The translations under genes and the position numbers were made by a program. A stretch of 64,000 nt of DNA from Paenibacillus xylanilyticus (lineage in GTDB: Bacteria; Bacillota; Bacilli; Paenibacillales; Paenibacillaceae). This document shows positions 52,581 to 61,715 of this stretch, piece by piece; position 1 is the first letter of the stretch; every line of letters begins with the position of its first letter. The DNA lies in contig NZ_JABMCB010000154.1 in assembly GCF_013359935.1 (NCBI RefSeq), positions 62,001-126,000 of the forward strand, read 5' to 3'. The notes under the pieces were generated by a model. The model made no database searches and had not been told where the DNA came from. It saw only the letters and a program-made list of their open reading frames with translations.

Positions 52581-54371
52581 TTAGAACGTCATATACGTTT
52601 TTGGATCTATTTTCATACCATTCTCAATAATTTCAAAATGAAGGTGGTTCCCGGTTGATTTACCAGTAGAGCCTACCCCTGCGATTTGCTCACCTGCGGT
52701 TACCTGTTGGCCATTTTTGACTAACGTGCTGCTGTCTAATAAGTGGCCATATAGCGTCTGGAAACCTCCCCCATGATCTATAATAATTGTGTTTCCGTAT
52801 CCGCTTTTTGTCCCTACAAAGGTAACAACACCGTCTAATGGTGCTTTTACAGGGGTGCCCGCGGGTGCAGCCAGATCAATACCTGAGTGCATCGTTTTCA
52901 CATTTGTAATCGGATGAATCCTATAACCAAATAGACTGGACACACGGTATTTATCTTTATCTACTGGATGGATTGCTGATGCCCAAAGTGGTGCAGGCTT
53001 CTCATAGAGTTCAATAAGAGCTAATACTTTGTCTACGTACCAGTCCGCATGGTTATATAGCCTAATAGCAGCTGCGGGGTTCTTGTTATAACCATTCTTG
53101 GATAGATAATTTGCCGCTGAAAATATTGCATCTTCAATGTCCCACGGATCCGCCTTACCATCGCCATTAGCATCAACGCCGTAGCCTCCTCCAGCTTTGA
53201 TAACATTCAGATCCGTAATATCTAGCGAATCAGATACCAATCCGCCACCAATCTCGTATTTCCAACCTACCCACGTAGCAGGCATAAACTGCAAATGCCC
53301 GACAGCGCCTACACTAGATACCATAGTAGGATCTGTTGAAAATGTCGTTTCTACATTGTGTATGGCCGCGAGCGCATACCATGGAATTCCGTACTTCTTT
53401 GCAGCAGCTTTATAAATTGGAATGAATTCTGGAGGGATTTGTCCATTAACATAGCTTCCTCCTTGTCCATTCCCATCCCCACTACCAGGGAATCCAACAT
53501 ATAAAGGGTCGTATACCTTCGCGAGCTCAACGACAAATTCAGCATCGTCTTCAATCAATCCATGGTCTATTAAAAAGGTAACTAGCCGATCTGGCACACG
53601 AGGCGTAGAAACAACAGAACTCTGGACTTCAGCTGTCACCTTCGTATAGTTATCACTATCTCCTGTTTGAACCGTTTCGGTACGGTAATCTATGTTTACC
53701 GTTTGATCGTACTGGTCAACTGTGGTAATGAGTTTAGTTTTGTATTTCTGTGTATCCACATTGACGACTCTTTCTTGAGTGTCGTTACCCTCATCGTCCG
53801 TCACTGTACGATATGTTGTAGTTTTTGTCTCCACAATTACCACCGTGTCTTTCCACGTAAAACGTGGCCCTATCGCTTTGTACGTTCGCTCTGGATCTGG
53901 TTTTCTGGTACTTCCATCACCAACAATTGGGTCACCTATAACACGGTCAGCAGCGGCTATTAACGCCCAGGATATTTGGTATGTTGTAGCTTGTTCAAAT
54001 GGACTTTCTTGATAAGGAACTCCCTTCTTGGATCCAAAGCTGTACTCATCACTTTCGCCTAATCCGTTCTCAGATAATTGAATATACTTTTCCTGTAATT
54101 CTTTGTCTTTTTGTAGGTTCCACTCCGGATCATGTTCGTCGGTAGTAAAGATAGCCATCTGTCCAGATTCCTTTTTGAAATCATCAGGAGCACCAAAGAA
54201 TAGAGAGTAAATACTCAAAAAAGCAATTAGTACGGCAGCCACAATTAAGATGTACGGTAATAGTTTAATGATTAGTTTTTTAGCGATTTTTTTCCCGAGT
54301 TTCGCCAGTTTCCGAGCCATGTACTTTTTAGCAGCACTTTTTCCTGCTTGGAAAAGCCCTTCTAAACTCAA
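52581..54371 (-). CDS. Bifunctional wall hydrolase: lytic transglycosylase plus M23 endopeptidase
   Basis: A TTG at 54371 follows AAGGTGATC, a long match to the 16S 3' end. The 596-residue protein has a basic N-terminus, a membrane helix at about 38-58, a linker, then a transglycosylase domain (IPWYALAAIHNVETTF with catalytic Glu, and GAVGHLQFMPATWVGW) at about 325-430. A C-terminal M23 domain has MHSGIDLAAPAGTPVKAP, GYGNTIIIDHGGG, LYGHLL and GNHLHFEI, giving the zinc ligands. This arrangement is the VirB1/TcpG-type hydrolase that opens peptidoglycan for a Gram-positive T4SS. Confidence 0.9.
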   Translation of the reverse strand: MSLEGLFQAGKSAAKKYMARKLAKLGKKIAKKLIIKLLPYILIVAAVLIAFLSIYSLFFGAPDDFKKESGQMAIFTTDEHDPEWNLQKDKELQEKYIQLSENGLGESDEYSFGSKKGVPYQESPFEQATTYQISWALIAAADRVIGDPIVGDGSTRKPDPERTYKAIGPRFTWKDTVVIVETKTTTYRTVTDDEGNDTQERVVNVDTQKYKTKLITTVDQYDQTVNIDYRTETVQTGDSDNYTKVTAEVQSSVVSTPRVPDRLVTFLIDHGLIEDDAEFVVELAKVYDPLYVGFPGSGDGNGQGGSYVNGQIPPEFIPIYKAAAKKYGIPWYALAAIHNVETTFSTDPTMVSSVGAVGHLQFMPATWVGWKYEIGGGLVSDSLDITDLNVIKAGGGYGVDANGDGKADPWDIEDAIFSAANYLSKNGYNKNPAAAIRLYNHADWYVDKVLALIELYEKPAPLWASAIHPVDKDKYRVSSLFGYRIHPITNVKTMHSGIDLAAPAGTPVKAPLDGVVTFVGTKSGYGNTIIIDHGGGFQTLYGHLLDSSTLVKNGQQVTAGEQIAGVGSTGKSTGNHLHFEIIENGMKIDPKTYMTF

Positions 54372-54398
54372 TCTTGATCACCTTCCTCAATCTATGAA

Positions 54399-54436
54399 AA
54401 AATGCCTTTCCTGTCGTTGGACAGAAAAGACATTTT
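54399..54436 (-). terminator. Intrinsic terminator after VirB6-like gene
   Basis: Long arms pairing AAAATGTCTTTTCTGTC with GACAGGAAAGGCATTTT (with G·U) are followed by TTCATAG on the minus strand, just past the stop at 54448. Confidence 0.85.
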
Positions 54437-54447
54437 CAAAGAATTTT

Positions 54448-56739
54448 CTATTCATTTTTCCGTATGGAAGGAGGTATATCAATAATTACCTGTTTCGGCT
54501 TACTGTTTTCTCTTGGGTCAGAAAATCCATATGACTGATCCATAGCTGGTGGTGGAATTGGTCCAGGATCTCCATTATGTCCAGGAGCGGGTAATGGCGG
54601 TTGTGCTTGAGTTAATGATACTCCTTGAATTGGACTCTCGGGTTTAGAACCAGATTGATTATGATTAGGACGACCCTGATGGAACTGTCGTTCTAGATAG
54701 TTCATATTATTCCGGTTTCTTTGATTCTGCGTTGCTTGTTGGCCAATAGGACTTCTCATGTTCGGTGGAACTATAGTCGAAGGATTATTCATTGGACCAG
54801 ACGGCCTTTGTGGTGGTCTAGCCTGTACTGTTTGCCCTTGTTTACCTGCAACACTCCCTGCCTGATTTGAGAGACTCTGAGAAGGGATAGAAACCGAAGA
54901 ATGACCTGGATAGCCTGGTTTTGAAGAAACCATAACTCCTCCTTGTTCAGCCAGAGGTGTATGAACTGGACCCGGTAGTTCTGCCGTTCTACTGTTACCT
55001 CCTCCAGGTTGTACACCTGGACCGGCGGGAAGTGCCATGATAGGACCACTACCCATTGGCAATGCTAACGGGGCAGAGGCCAACTGAGTTTCAGTTATAG
55101 GCTTTTCTGATCGGTATGATTGAAATGCTCTACCAGCCTCTCGCGCTCCTTTTGCTAGGGATCCAACGCCTTGTTCAATTTTCCCAACTGCTTGAGCTCC
55201 TAATGCAGCTCCAACAAACCCACCAGATAGGTTCCCCGACAATGCACTACCCGCGATAAATCCTGCACTGGCCCCAGCTACCCTAGCTGTTTGTTTCGCC
55301 ACTTTACCTGCAGCTTTAGTACTGGCAATAGCAGCCGATTGCATTAACCCCATCGTTCCACCTTTAGAATCTACATAACTTTTAATTGGTGATGAAGCTT
55401 GTGTAGTAGTTGAGGTGCCACTACTTGAAGGTCCCCCCCTCATTCCGGAAGATACCTTGTTCGCAGCTCCACCTGGAGCGTTCTTAGCAAGGGCCCCTTT
55501 TGTAGGTGCAACAGGCGCCAAGTTTGAACTGCCCATCATAGAACCAAAGCTTGGAGCACTTACTGGACTAATACCATATGAACCTGCCGTTGCCATTGCT
55601 GGTGAAGCACCTCCTGAACCCGAAGGAAGAATCCCCTTGGTATCAGAGCTTGTTGTATTGGATTTTCCCCCTCCATTCCCTTTTAAGCCTCTGACGATAC
55701 CTTGAACGGCCATGACTGTTCCCATACCAAAACCACCACTTACGGTACCCCCACCATGCGCCCCGATAGGGAGTCGGATCAAACTTGTAATCGTAGGCAT
55801 ACCCACTAAGAATACAAGTAGAATAAAGAAGTTAGGAGTTTTGGCGAGTAAGGAGATAAAGATGGCATAACCTATTGCATGACCCGCCTGAGTAAATATC
55901 TGTGCTGCAAATTCCCTAAACCAGTCATCAAGCACTTTTTGAGCCCCTGGTGTCGTACAACGGAATAAAACCCAAGGAAAAATAACCATTAAGAAGATTA
56001 AGGTTACCAATCGCAAAGCATATTGATAGTTAAGCATACCTACACAGAAAACTATCAGAATCACCAGGGCCGCTTGGCCGAGGCTTTTAGTTTCAGAAGT
56101 GAGGATTTCAAGGATGTTGACCTGCATAACATCCCAGCCCGTTGCCATTTTCATTCCATCTATAGCCCAAAGAACGACCATGTAGTTAATATCAAAAAGA
56201 AGCTTATACATGTATCCAGCCATGTTCAATCCAACAAAATAAATCACAAGTCCTTGTGCCATGTTAGTGATACTGATTTGACCTTGTTGAGTGCCACCTT
56301 TAAACATAATCATAAAAGCCCAAACAAATAGACTGAAGACTGCTAACCAAGCACTTACTGTTAAAAATGAATTGAAAAAATCAACAATGACACTAAAAAT
56401 AGACGATTCGAAAGTGTTAAAAACAAGGTTTTCAGTTCCTTGGAGAAAAATAAGCTCGTTAAAATCCTTGAGTCCAAGTGTCTTCCGGATAAAATCAGCA
56501 AAGTTAACTACCAAAGAAGCTAACTGCCTCTCCAAGTACCCAGGATCTCCATCATCATCCAAGCGATCGCCAAATACACCGTTCCTTATTTGGTCGGTGG
56601 GACTGTTTGCAGCCTCATTCGATGTTTCTGTTTGAGTTTCAGCTGATGCTATACCACTTACCGTTGGAAGTATAAAGCCCAAAATGAGCAATGCCAAACA
56701 AAGTCTCAGGATGAGACCCTTGAATTTTATATTTGCCAT
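54448..56739 (-). CDS. VirB6/TrbL-like polytopic channel protein
   Basis: The 763-residue product has a signal-like first helix (LILRLCLALLILGFILPTVSG), several membrane helices between about 110 and 310 (FSLFVWAFMIMF, VILIVFCVGMLNYQYAL, VILFLMVIFPWVLFR-type segments, FFILLVFLVGMP) and a long low-complexity Gly/Ser/Pro/Gln-rich tail from 330 on. This matches VirB6/TrbL-type inner-membrane channel proteins of Gram-positive T4SS. It lies directly downstream of virB4. The unusually long disordered tail may reach the cell surface or the cytosol. Confidence 0.8.
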   Translation of the reverse strand: MANIKFKGLILRLCLALLILGFILPTVSGIASAETQTETSNEAANSPTDQIRNGVFGDRLDDDGDPGYLERQLASLVVNFADFIRKTLGLKDFNELIFLQGTENLVFNTFESSIFSVIVDFFNSFLTVSAWLAVFSLFVWAFMIMFKGGTQQGQISITNMAQGLVIYFVGLNMAGYMYKLLFDINYMVVLWAIDGMKMATGWDVMQVNILEILTSETKSLGQAALVILIVFCVGMLNYQYALRLVTLIFLMVIFPWVLFRCTTPGAQKVLDDWFREFAAQIFTQAGHAIGYAIFISLLAKTPNFFILLVFLVGMPTITSLIRLPIGAHGGGTVSGGFGMGTVMAVQGIVRGLKGNGGGKSNTTSSDTKGILPSGSGGASPAMATAGSYGISPVSAPSFGSMMGSSNLAPVAPTKGALAKNAPGGAANKVSSGMRGGPSSSGTSTTTQASSPIKSYVDSKGGTMGLMQSAAIASTKAAGKVAKQTARVAGASAGFIAGSALSGNLSGGFVGAALGAQAVGKIEQGVGSLAKGAREAGRAFQSYRSEKPITETQLASAPLALPMGSGPIMALPAGPGVQPGGGNSRTAELPGPVHTPLAEQGGVMVSSKPGYPGHSSVSIPSQSLSNQAGSVAGKQGQTVQARPPQRPSGPMNNPSTIVPPNMRSPIGQQATQNQRNRNNMNYLERQFHQGRPNHNQSGSKPESPIQGVSLTQAQPPLPAPGHNGDPGPIPPPAMDQSYGFSDPRENSKPKQVIIDIPPSIRKNE

Positions 56740-56747
56740 CTCTCACA

Positions 56748-58658
56748 TCACGCTCCAATACCTTGTTCATAATCATTAGGATTGGTGGTATACAACCAGT
56801 ATTCATTTGCCGTTGGTTGGATGGAGACAATCGTTGATTCTTCATTAACTCTCAATATACCTACGCCAGCACTTGCAGTAAGTAAGAAGCGAGCTTCACC
56901 TTCTGCCAAGTTGAATTTCCCTTGTACTGCATCGATGTCAATACTCTCTTGGCGAAGTAATAATTTTGTCGGAGCATTTTTTAGAATTCCCATTCCCTCT
57001 GGAACCCTTAGAAAGACTTCAAATCCTTGGGTTACCGCACACATGGAAACATTCAATTTTCTTCCCCGCCGGTATGCATTCTCCAACCATTTTGCCTGTT
57101 CTGGATCTTCCATCTGCAGCTGAGCCTCATCGGATATAATTCTTTTTTTGCGGAAACGATCCTTCTTTCCAAACCTCTCCCATGTCCACTTATTCGCAAT
57201 AAATGAACCAATAGGTTTCATCCATTCTTCGTCCAAGTCGGCTGTGGAGATTCCAAAAACACGGCCCTCCCCAATCTTAAACGTTGACTGGCCATCAAAG
57301 ATAGCTTTGGAGTCGTCCCCGCCCTCTCGTGTGAACAACTTGATGAGTGGAGTAACACCCGATAGTCTCTCATCTTGCAGCATAAGCTGGTAGTGATCAT
57401 AGAGAGTTGGCATTTCCTTAATAACATATTCATTGTTTACTAGCTCATACAAACTCTCAGGACTACTATTGATGTTAAATTGTTTATACAGCTTAATCGT
57501 TGTATCATGTACGGCCACTTTGACTGCCCCTGTAAGAGCACTCTCATCAACGGTACGGATCATTTTGAATATTACTGCTTGGACACCTTGATATGCTTCC
57601 TCAATATCGACGAAAACTCGTCCCCGCTCGTCTTCCTCTTCTCGAACATCATAATAATTTAATCGTTGGTAATCAGCATGTTTAGGAGACAATTCGGCAT
57701 AAGGTCCGTTCATCGCCAAAACAAGATTTTTATATTCCCTCTCAGGATCAATAATTCCTGTGCTGATACCAAGGGCTGCGGACCTTCTCGTTAAGACTTT
57801 AATAGCAAATGATTTTCCTGAACCAGCTCGTCCGAACACAACCATATTGCTGTTATTAAGTCGTCGATCCCATCCATCATAAAAAACAGGTCTGCGAAAG
57901 TGGTCAAAACCCAAAAGCACACCCTTACGGTGAGATAGTCCTCCATACCCGAACAAGAAAAAATCGGCTACGTTACTACTCTCCATTTCTTTAATATGAG
58001 GCTTTGCGATGACTTTTGGCCCGATGCCCACAGTATGTCTCCATGCTTCAAGCTGTCTAGTATCAGCAGCATTGAAGCGTATCCCCATACCACTAAGACG
58101 TTTAATAATCGTTCGACTAAGACGCCTTAGCTTGTCAGGAGTGTTTGAAGAAACATTGAGTGCTACAGATGTGTTAAACAACTTTTCAGCATTGACCCTG
58201 AGTCGACCTAATTGCTCTTCTAAATCAGATAGTTCTTGCATCATTGCGCCGACTTTTCCAGGGTTATGCTCTTGCGTTAACTCTGCCCGTAAAACCGCTA
58301 TCCGATTGGATATTACATTGATTTCATGACTTATTTCTGCAGGCTCAATGGACACGGTTATGTCTACTGCCCCATCACCTTCACTTAACATGATCGGGTC
58401 GAACATTCCGACGAAAGTGGTTCGCCCTGTAAATTTCAGAAACCATGTGCGGAGGTATGATGCCCCTCCCGTATTATCGCCGAACTCAACCCAGTAGTCG
58501 GTTGCATTGTTTTCACCTGGCATACGTTCAATAATTGAGGGTGGGGCAATAATATCGGCTTCTTGTTCGGTTAAACCTTGAAGCTTGAATTCTTCCTCTG
58601 AACTCTCTGTTTCGTCAATTTCTTTTTTCCGATTGAACAATTTTGGGATTTTAAGCAT
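56748..58658 (-). CDS. virB4: VirB4-type T4SS ATPase
   Basis: The second ATG of the ATGCTCATG run, at 58658, lies at the right distance from AGGAGG, giving about 636 residues. Walker A is VVFGRAGSGKSFAIK at about residue 275-289, with a later Walker B RIISDEAQLQM at about 500. The motif GISTADLDEEW and a C-terminal QGFEVFLRVPEG match the VirB4/ConE family. VirB4 energises assembly and transport in every T4SS. The first 200 residues hold the rest of the VirB4 N-domain, the start of which is encoded by the 58651 gene. The start overlaps that gene by 8 bases. Confidence 0.9.
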   Translation of the reverse strand: MLKIPKLFNRKKEIDETESSEEEFKLQGLTEQEADIIAPPSIIERMPGENNATDYWVEFGDNTGGASYLRTWFLKFTGRTTFVGMFDPIMLSEGDGAVDITVSIEPAEISHEINVISNRIAVLRAELTQEHNPGKVGAMMQELSDLEEQLGRLRVNAEKLFNTSVALNVSSNTPDKLRRLSRTIIKRLSGMGIRFNAADTRQLEAWRHTVGIGPKVIAKPHIKEMESSNVADFFLFGYGGLSHRKGVLLGFDHFRRPVFYDGWDRRLNNSNMVVFGRAGSGKSFAIKVLTRRSAALGISTGIIDPEREYKNLVLAMNGPYAELSPKHADYQRLNYYDVREEEDERGRVFVDIEEAYQGVQAVIFKMIRTVDESALTGAVKVAVHDTTIKLYKQFNINSSPESLYELVNNEYVIKEMPTLYDHYQLMLQDERLSGVTPLIKLFTREGGDDSKAIFDGQSTFKIGEGRVFGISTADLDEEWMKPIGSFIANKWTWERFGKKDRFRKKRIISDEAQLQMEDPEQAKWLENAYRRGRKLNVSMCAVTQGFEVFLRVPEGMGILKNAPTKLLLRQESIDIDAVQGKFNLAEGEARFLLTASAGVGILRVNEESTIVSIQPTANEYWLYTTNPNDYEQGIGA

Positions 58659-59448
58659 GAGCATCCTCCTGTGTATATATAGATTTGCCAAAGGAATGAG
58701 GAACCTGCCCGTCTTCATTTACCATACCAATAAATTCTTCTAAACTAACCAAGCCGGCGATCTCCCGATTTTGTGTACGATATAAGTATTGCAACACTTT
58801 TTGCCGATCCATTTCCGTAGTCACGATGCCAACATCAGAGAATTTAGATTGCATAATCCTCATACTGTTAGTAAGCTCCTGTTTTACCGTATCTATATCG
58901 TGCTCTATACCTTTTCTGGAAGCATTTTTTCTAAGAAGATCGTTAATGATAGGAATCGATGTTTCAGTAGTCAGGTCTAGCAAGTATCTTGAATCTGTTT
59001 CGAGAAAAACAAAATATTTGCGGTCTTGAATTTTATTTGCTTCGACAATTCCAAAGAAGGTTTCTTGCATTTCATCCACATATTCCAAATCCATTGGATC
59101 ATTTGTTTCATAAGCTTGTGATTTCAAATCCTGGAAATAACTTTCCAAGTCATAAGGATGACTTTCAGACTTGAAACGAAGTGGATGTGGGATGGTATTA
59201 ATCGTTTCGCGGAATGCTAACCAGATTGCTTCTTGCTCTTTCGGAGACTTTAAAGCAAACGATATTGGTTGAACTTCAAGCATGTACATATACCGGTCGT
59301 CCGGGGTAGTGATTAAGCCATCAGTCGTTATTTCTTGAACTTGAAACCAGTCTTTAGCGGATTCCTTCTTCTCCTTTTTCTTTGTCTTTCCACCGAATTG
59401 TAAAAAAATGAGCACACCAACAATAGCTACAACTAAAATAATATCCAT
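58651..59448 (-). CDS. Membrane-anchored VirB4 N-terminal-domain protein
   Basis: The 265-residue product has an N-terminal helix (MDIILVVAIVGVLIFLQF) followed by KTKKKEKKE and a soluble domain with DWFQVQEITTDGLITTPDDR, and LEVQPISFALKSPKEQ. It resembles the first part of VirB4/TraC-type ATPases (the DUF-like N-domain) seen as a separate protein in some Gram-positive elements. It is translationally coupled to virB4. The N-terminal 30 residues closely match the small protein at 59532, which suggests a local duplication. Confidence 0.7.
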   Translation of the reverse strand: MDIILVVAIVGVLIFLQFGGKTKKKEKKESAKDWFQVQEITTDGLITTPDDRYMYMLEVQPISFALKSPKEQEAIWLAFRETINTIPHPLRFKSESHPYDLESYFQDLKSQAYETNDPMDLEYVDEMQETFFGIVEANKIQDRKYFVFLETDSRYLLDLTTETSIPIINDLLRKNASRKGIEHDIDTVKQELTNSMRIMQSKFSDVGIVTTEMDRQKVLQYLYRTQNREIAGLVSLEEFIGMVNEDGQVPHSFGKSIYTQEDAHA

Positions 59449-59498
59449 GTATCTTTTTTCACCTCACAGAAAAGTAACTCACACCAAATAAAAGAAAA

Positions 59499-59520
59499 AT
59501 GCCCTAATATATTAGGGCAT
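59499..59520 (-). terminator. Intrinsic terminator after the 35-aa gene
   Basis: The perfect ATGCCCTAATA/TATTAGGGCAT palindrome is followed by TTTTTCTTTTA on the minus strand. Confidence 0.9.
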
Positions 59521-59531
59521 CTTTATAGAAA

Positions 59532-59639
59532 TTATTTTGCTTTTTTTGTAGCATTTTTCTGTGCTTTTTTCGTTTTTCTTCCTTGGGAATGTATAAACAA
59601 TGCTGCCCCTACTAATACCAAGCCCAAAACGATATCCAT
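59532..59639 (-). CDS. Small membrane protein, 35 aa
   Basis: An ATG at 59639 follows GAGGTGA with a 6-base gap. The product is one hydrophobic helix (MDIVLGLVLVGAALFIHS) and a Lys-rich tail (GRKTKKAQKNATKKAK). It repeats the plan and several residues of the 58651 protein's N-terminus. The short length is real: a terminator follows the stop within 12 bases. Function unknown; a T4SS accessory peptide is plausible. Confidence 0.7.
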   Translation of the reverse strand: MDIVLGLVLVGAALFIHSQGRKTKKAQKNATKKAK

Positions 59640-59672
59640 AGTTATTCACCTCACAAAAGTAGTTTATTTATT

Positions 59673-59969
59673 TTATAGAAATGTTCTTTTGCGGTAACGA
59701 CACGAGACATACCCCATCAGAAAACGATGAAGATCTTGCCCAGTGGAAGGATGCTTTATATGTGCAAAAGCCAAGCAAATGACGAATGGTATTAAATGCG
59801 GAATATAACCCACTGTACCAATTCCAGGTATTTTAGGAATGTAGTTAATCACTTGTAGTGATAAATAACCACCCAATATCCACCAACCCACTTGAAAAAA
59901 TGACAGTCCGTAAATTACTTTGGTTTTTTCGTTACTCTTATAGGTCAATAGATGCTGCCTGCCGTACAT
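59673..59969 (-). CDS. PrgI/TcpE-like T4SS membrane protein
   Basis: The ATG at 59969 follows AAAGGAG. The 98-residue product has two helices (VIYGLSFFQVGWWILGGYLS and YIPHLIPFVICLAFAHI) and a basic C-terminus (CRYRKRTFL). This is the topology and size of PrgI/TcpE-type T4SS components that sit beside VirB4. The N-terminus is a little different from textbook PrgI, so the call rests on topology and place. Confidence 0.65.
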   Translation of the reverse strand: MYGRQHLLTYKSNEKTKVIYGLSFFQVGWWILGGYLSLQVINYIPKIPGIGTVGYIPHLIPFVICLAFAHIKHPSTGQDLHRFLMGYVSCRYRKRTFL

Positions 59970-59993
59970 TACGAGTCACTCCTTTATTGCATG

Positions 59994-60359
59994 TTAGGTT
60001 AAGTTGCCGCCAAAGATACCGTAGAAGAGACCCACAATTTTATCAGCCATGATAACAACGGCAAGTGCAATGAGAGTATACTTGAATTTATCCTTAGCAC
60101 CCTGAATTTTATTAGAATCCCCACCGGCTGTAAGGAACATAAATGCACCCCACATTAAGAAAATAGCAGCAATCCAGCCAAAGACCTCTCTTACCGCGCT
60201 TGCTCCACGATCGGCAGAATCTTTTGTCCATGTTTTAAAGCTATCAACATTGGTCGGATCTAGTTTAGTAGAAGCAGATGTCACGGTGGCAAAAGCTAAA
60301 CATAATACCGCAACAAGGCCTAACATGATCCAAAATTTTTTCGATTTCAATGCTTTCAT
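59994..60359 (-). CDS. VirB2-like small membrane protein (pilin candidate 2)
   Basis: The ATG at 60359 follows GGAGG and is preferred to one two codons earlier. The 121-residue product has a signal-like helix (IMLGLVAVLCLAFATV), a short extracytoplasmic loop, and two helices: GWIAAIFLMWGAFMFLTAGG and TLIALAVVIMADKIVGLFYG. This is VirB2/TrbC-like. It is the second such gene in the block (the other is at 52103). One may be the channel pilin, the other an accessory. Confidence 0.7.
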   Translation of the reverse strand: MKALKSKKFWIMLGLVAVLCLAFATVTSASTKLDPTNVDSFKTWTKDSADRGASAVREVFGWIAAIFLMWGAFMFLTAGGDSNKIQGAKDKFKYTLIALAVVIMADKIVGLFYGIFGGNLT

Positions 60360-60459
60360 TTCCATTCCTCCATTTTCTAAAGCTGTAAAACCGTAATATT
60401 TATATTTATCTGATGAGAATCTTTATATATTCGTTCGCCTCCCCTCGTCATATACAAAA

Positions 60460-60492
60460 AAACCTCCTTCAATGGAACTCAGAAGGAGGTTT
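60460..60492 (-). terminator. Intrinsic terminator
   Basis: The stem AAACCTCCTT/AAGGAGGTTT is followed by TTTTTGTATATG on the minus strand. It lies past the YdjM-like gene and before the pilin-like gene. Confidence 0.8.
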
Positions 60493-60548
60493 GTATTGAT
60501 TGCTGGCTATGAAAAGAAACGTATTTCATCCGAAAGTCATTCCTAAAG

Positions 60549-61064
60549 TTAGAATAATTTATTCTTCAATAGGTTGTTAATGACGTCACCAAAAATAAGG
60601 TTGTTAATGATCAAATACACTAGTGCTAAACGAAACAACATATCGATTACCCGATAGAGCCAAAACGGTACCTTAATTCCTATCTTCTTTCTGTATAGTG
60701 GCCATAACAAACTCACTCTCCCAGTGACCATATCACCAAGAATATGTGAAAGGATACCCCCAAATACAACATAGCTTAGAGTGAAAATTGGCGTTGCATC
60801 AGTGAAAATCGATATTATCAATGCACTTATAACAAATAGACAAGAAAATAGAATCGAAAAGAATAAAGAATGTGTAACAGTCCTGTGTTTCATCGTCCAT
60901 TTTAAAGGGATTGAAACAAGAAATACACGTCTACCTATGAAGCTCTTAGGTTCGTCGATATCAGATATTATAGCGGATCCTATACCGCCCAATACACCGA
61001 GCCATGTGGGGGAAATTAAATAACCTACTACTCCCCCCAAAAGCATATGAGTCTTAGCGTACAA
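60549..61064 (-). CDS. YdjM-like membrane metal-dependent hydrolase
   Basis: The 171-residue polytopic product has the signature residues of the YdjM/DUF457 family: THMLLGG near the start, AIISDIDEP at about 30-38, KHRTVTHSL at about 58-66 and HILGDMVTGRV at about 107-117. These His and Asp residues would bind a metal in the membrane. The family is linked to the SOS response and lipid-type hydrolysis, but the substrate is unknown. It starts 15 bases after the stop of the thioredoxin-like gene. Confidence 0.75.
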   Translation of the reverse strand: MYAKTHMLLGGVVGYLISPTWLGVLGGIGSAIISDIDEPKSFIGRRVFLVSIPLKWTMKHRTVTHSLFFSILFSCLFVISALIISIFTDATPIFTLSYVVFGGILSHILGDMVTGRVSLLWPLYRKKIGIKVPFWLYRVIDMLFRLALVYLIINNLIFGDVINNLLKNKLF

Positions 61065-61079
61065 AAAGGTACCTCCACT

Positions 61080-61538
61080 CTAAATTTTTTCAGGATGTAT
61101 TGGTAATAAGCTAATAGGTAGATCGCCTAATGCTCTCCACGATTCAATGCCTCGTGTGATCCGAATTAATGTAGGTGTTTCATTGATATTCAGATCCTTG
61201 AGTATAGTTTTGGCATCTGGATCAAGAACATCCACACCATATACGTTTAGTGCATCTTCATTAGACCTGTACTTTTCCAATGTTGGTTTATATGAGTTAC
61301 ATACATGACATTCATCCGAGTAAAAATAAACAAGATAGTCACTGTCTTGCTGCTTATCATAGACATCCGCTTTAACCACACTAATACGTTCCTTAGATTG
61401 CTCATGAGCCTCATCAGGTGCAATGTTTTGAATCATATCCTCATTTGGTCTGAATAACATGCCGGCACAAAAAACAATTACAATCCCTAATACCACCATA
61501 GGTAAATACAATTTCAGAAAACTTTTTTTTCTTGGCAC
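61080..61538 (-). CDS. Membrane-anchored thioredoxin-like protein
   Basis: A GTG at 61538 follows AGGAGG. The 152-residue product has an N-terminal helix (YLPMVVLGIVIVFCAGMLF) and then a thioredoxin fold with YFYSDECHVCNSYKP; the CxxC is Cys77-Cys80. A cis-proline-type ETPTLIRI follows. It would act on the outside of the cell, probably in disulphide formation or isomerisation for exported T4SS or surface proteins such as the Cys-containing CARDB-type protein (inference). Confidence 0.75.
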   Translation of the reverse strand: MPRKKSFLKLYLPMVVLGIVIVFCAGMLFRPNEDMIQNIAPDEAHEQSKERISVVKADVYDKQQDSDYLVYFYSDECHVCNSYKPTLEKYRSNEDALNVYGVDVLDPDAKTILKDLNINETPTLIRITRGIESWRALGDLPISLLPIHPEKI

Positions 61539-61715
61539 ACAATTACCTCCTAATGCTTAGCTGTGCTTCACTACTATAAACTTTTGATTATTTGATTAAA
61601 GATAGAAATAGGCTGCATTAGAATGCACTCTAAAGAAAGAATTAACGAAATTATCTTCCGTGACATATACAGAACAGGAAGGTACTGAGCACAAAAAAAC
61701 AGGCCTTATCTGCAT

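Noticed and set aside
61690..61715. Terminator after the LoaP-like gene
   Set aside because: There is a T run on the minus strand, but the preceding sequence gives only a three-base stem, so I do not call it.
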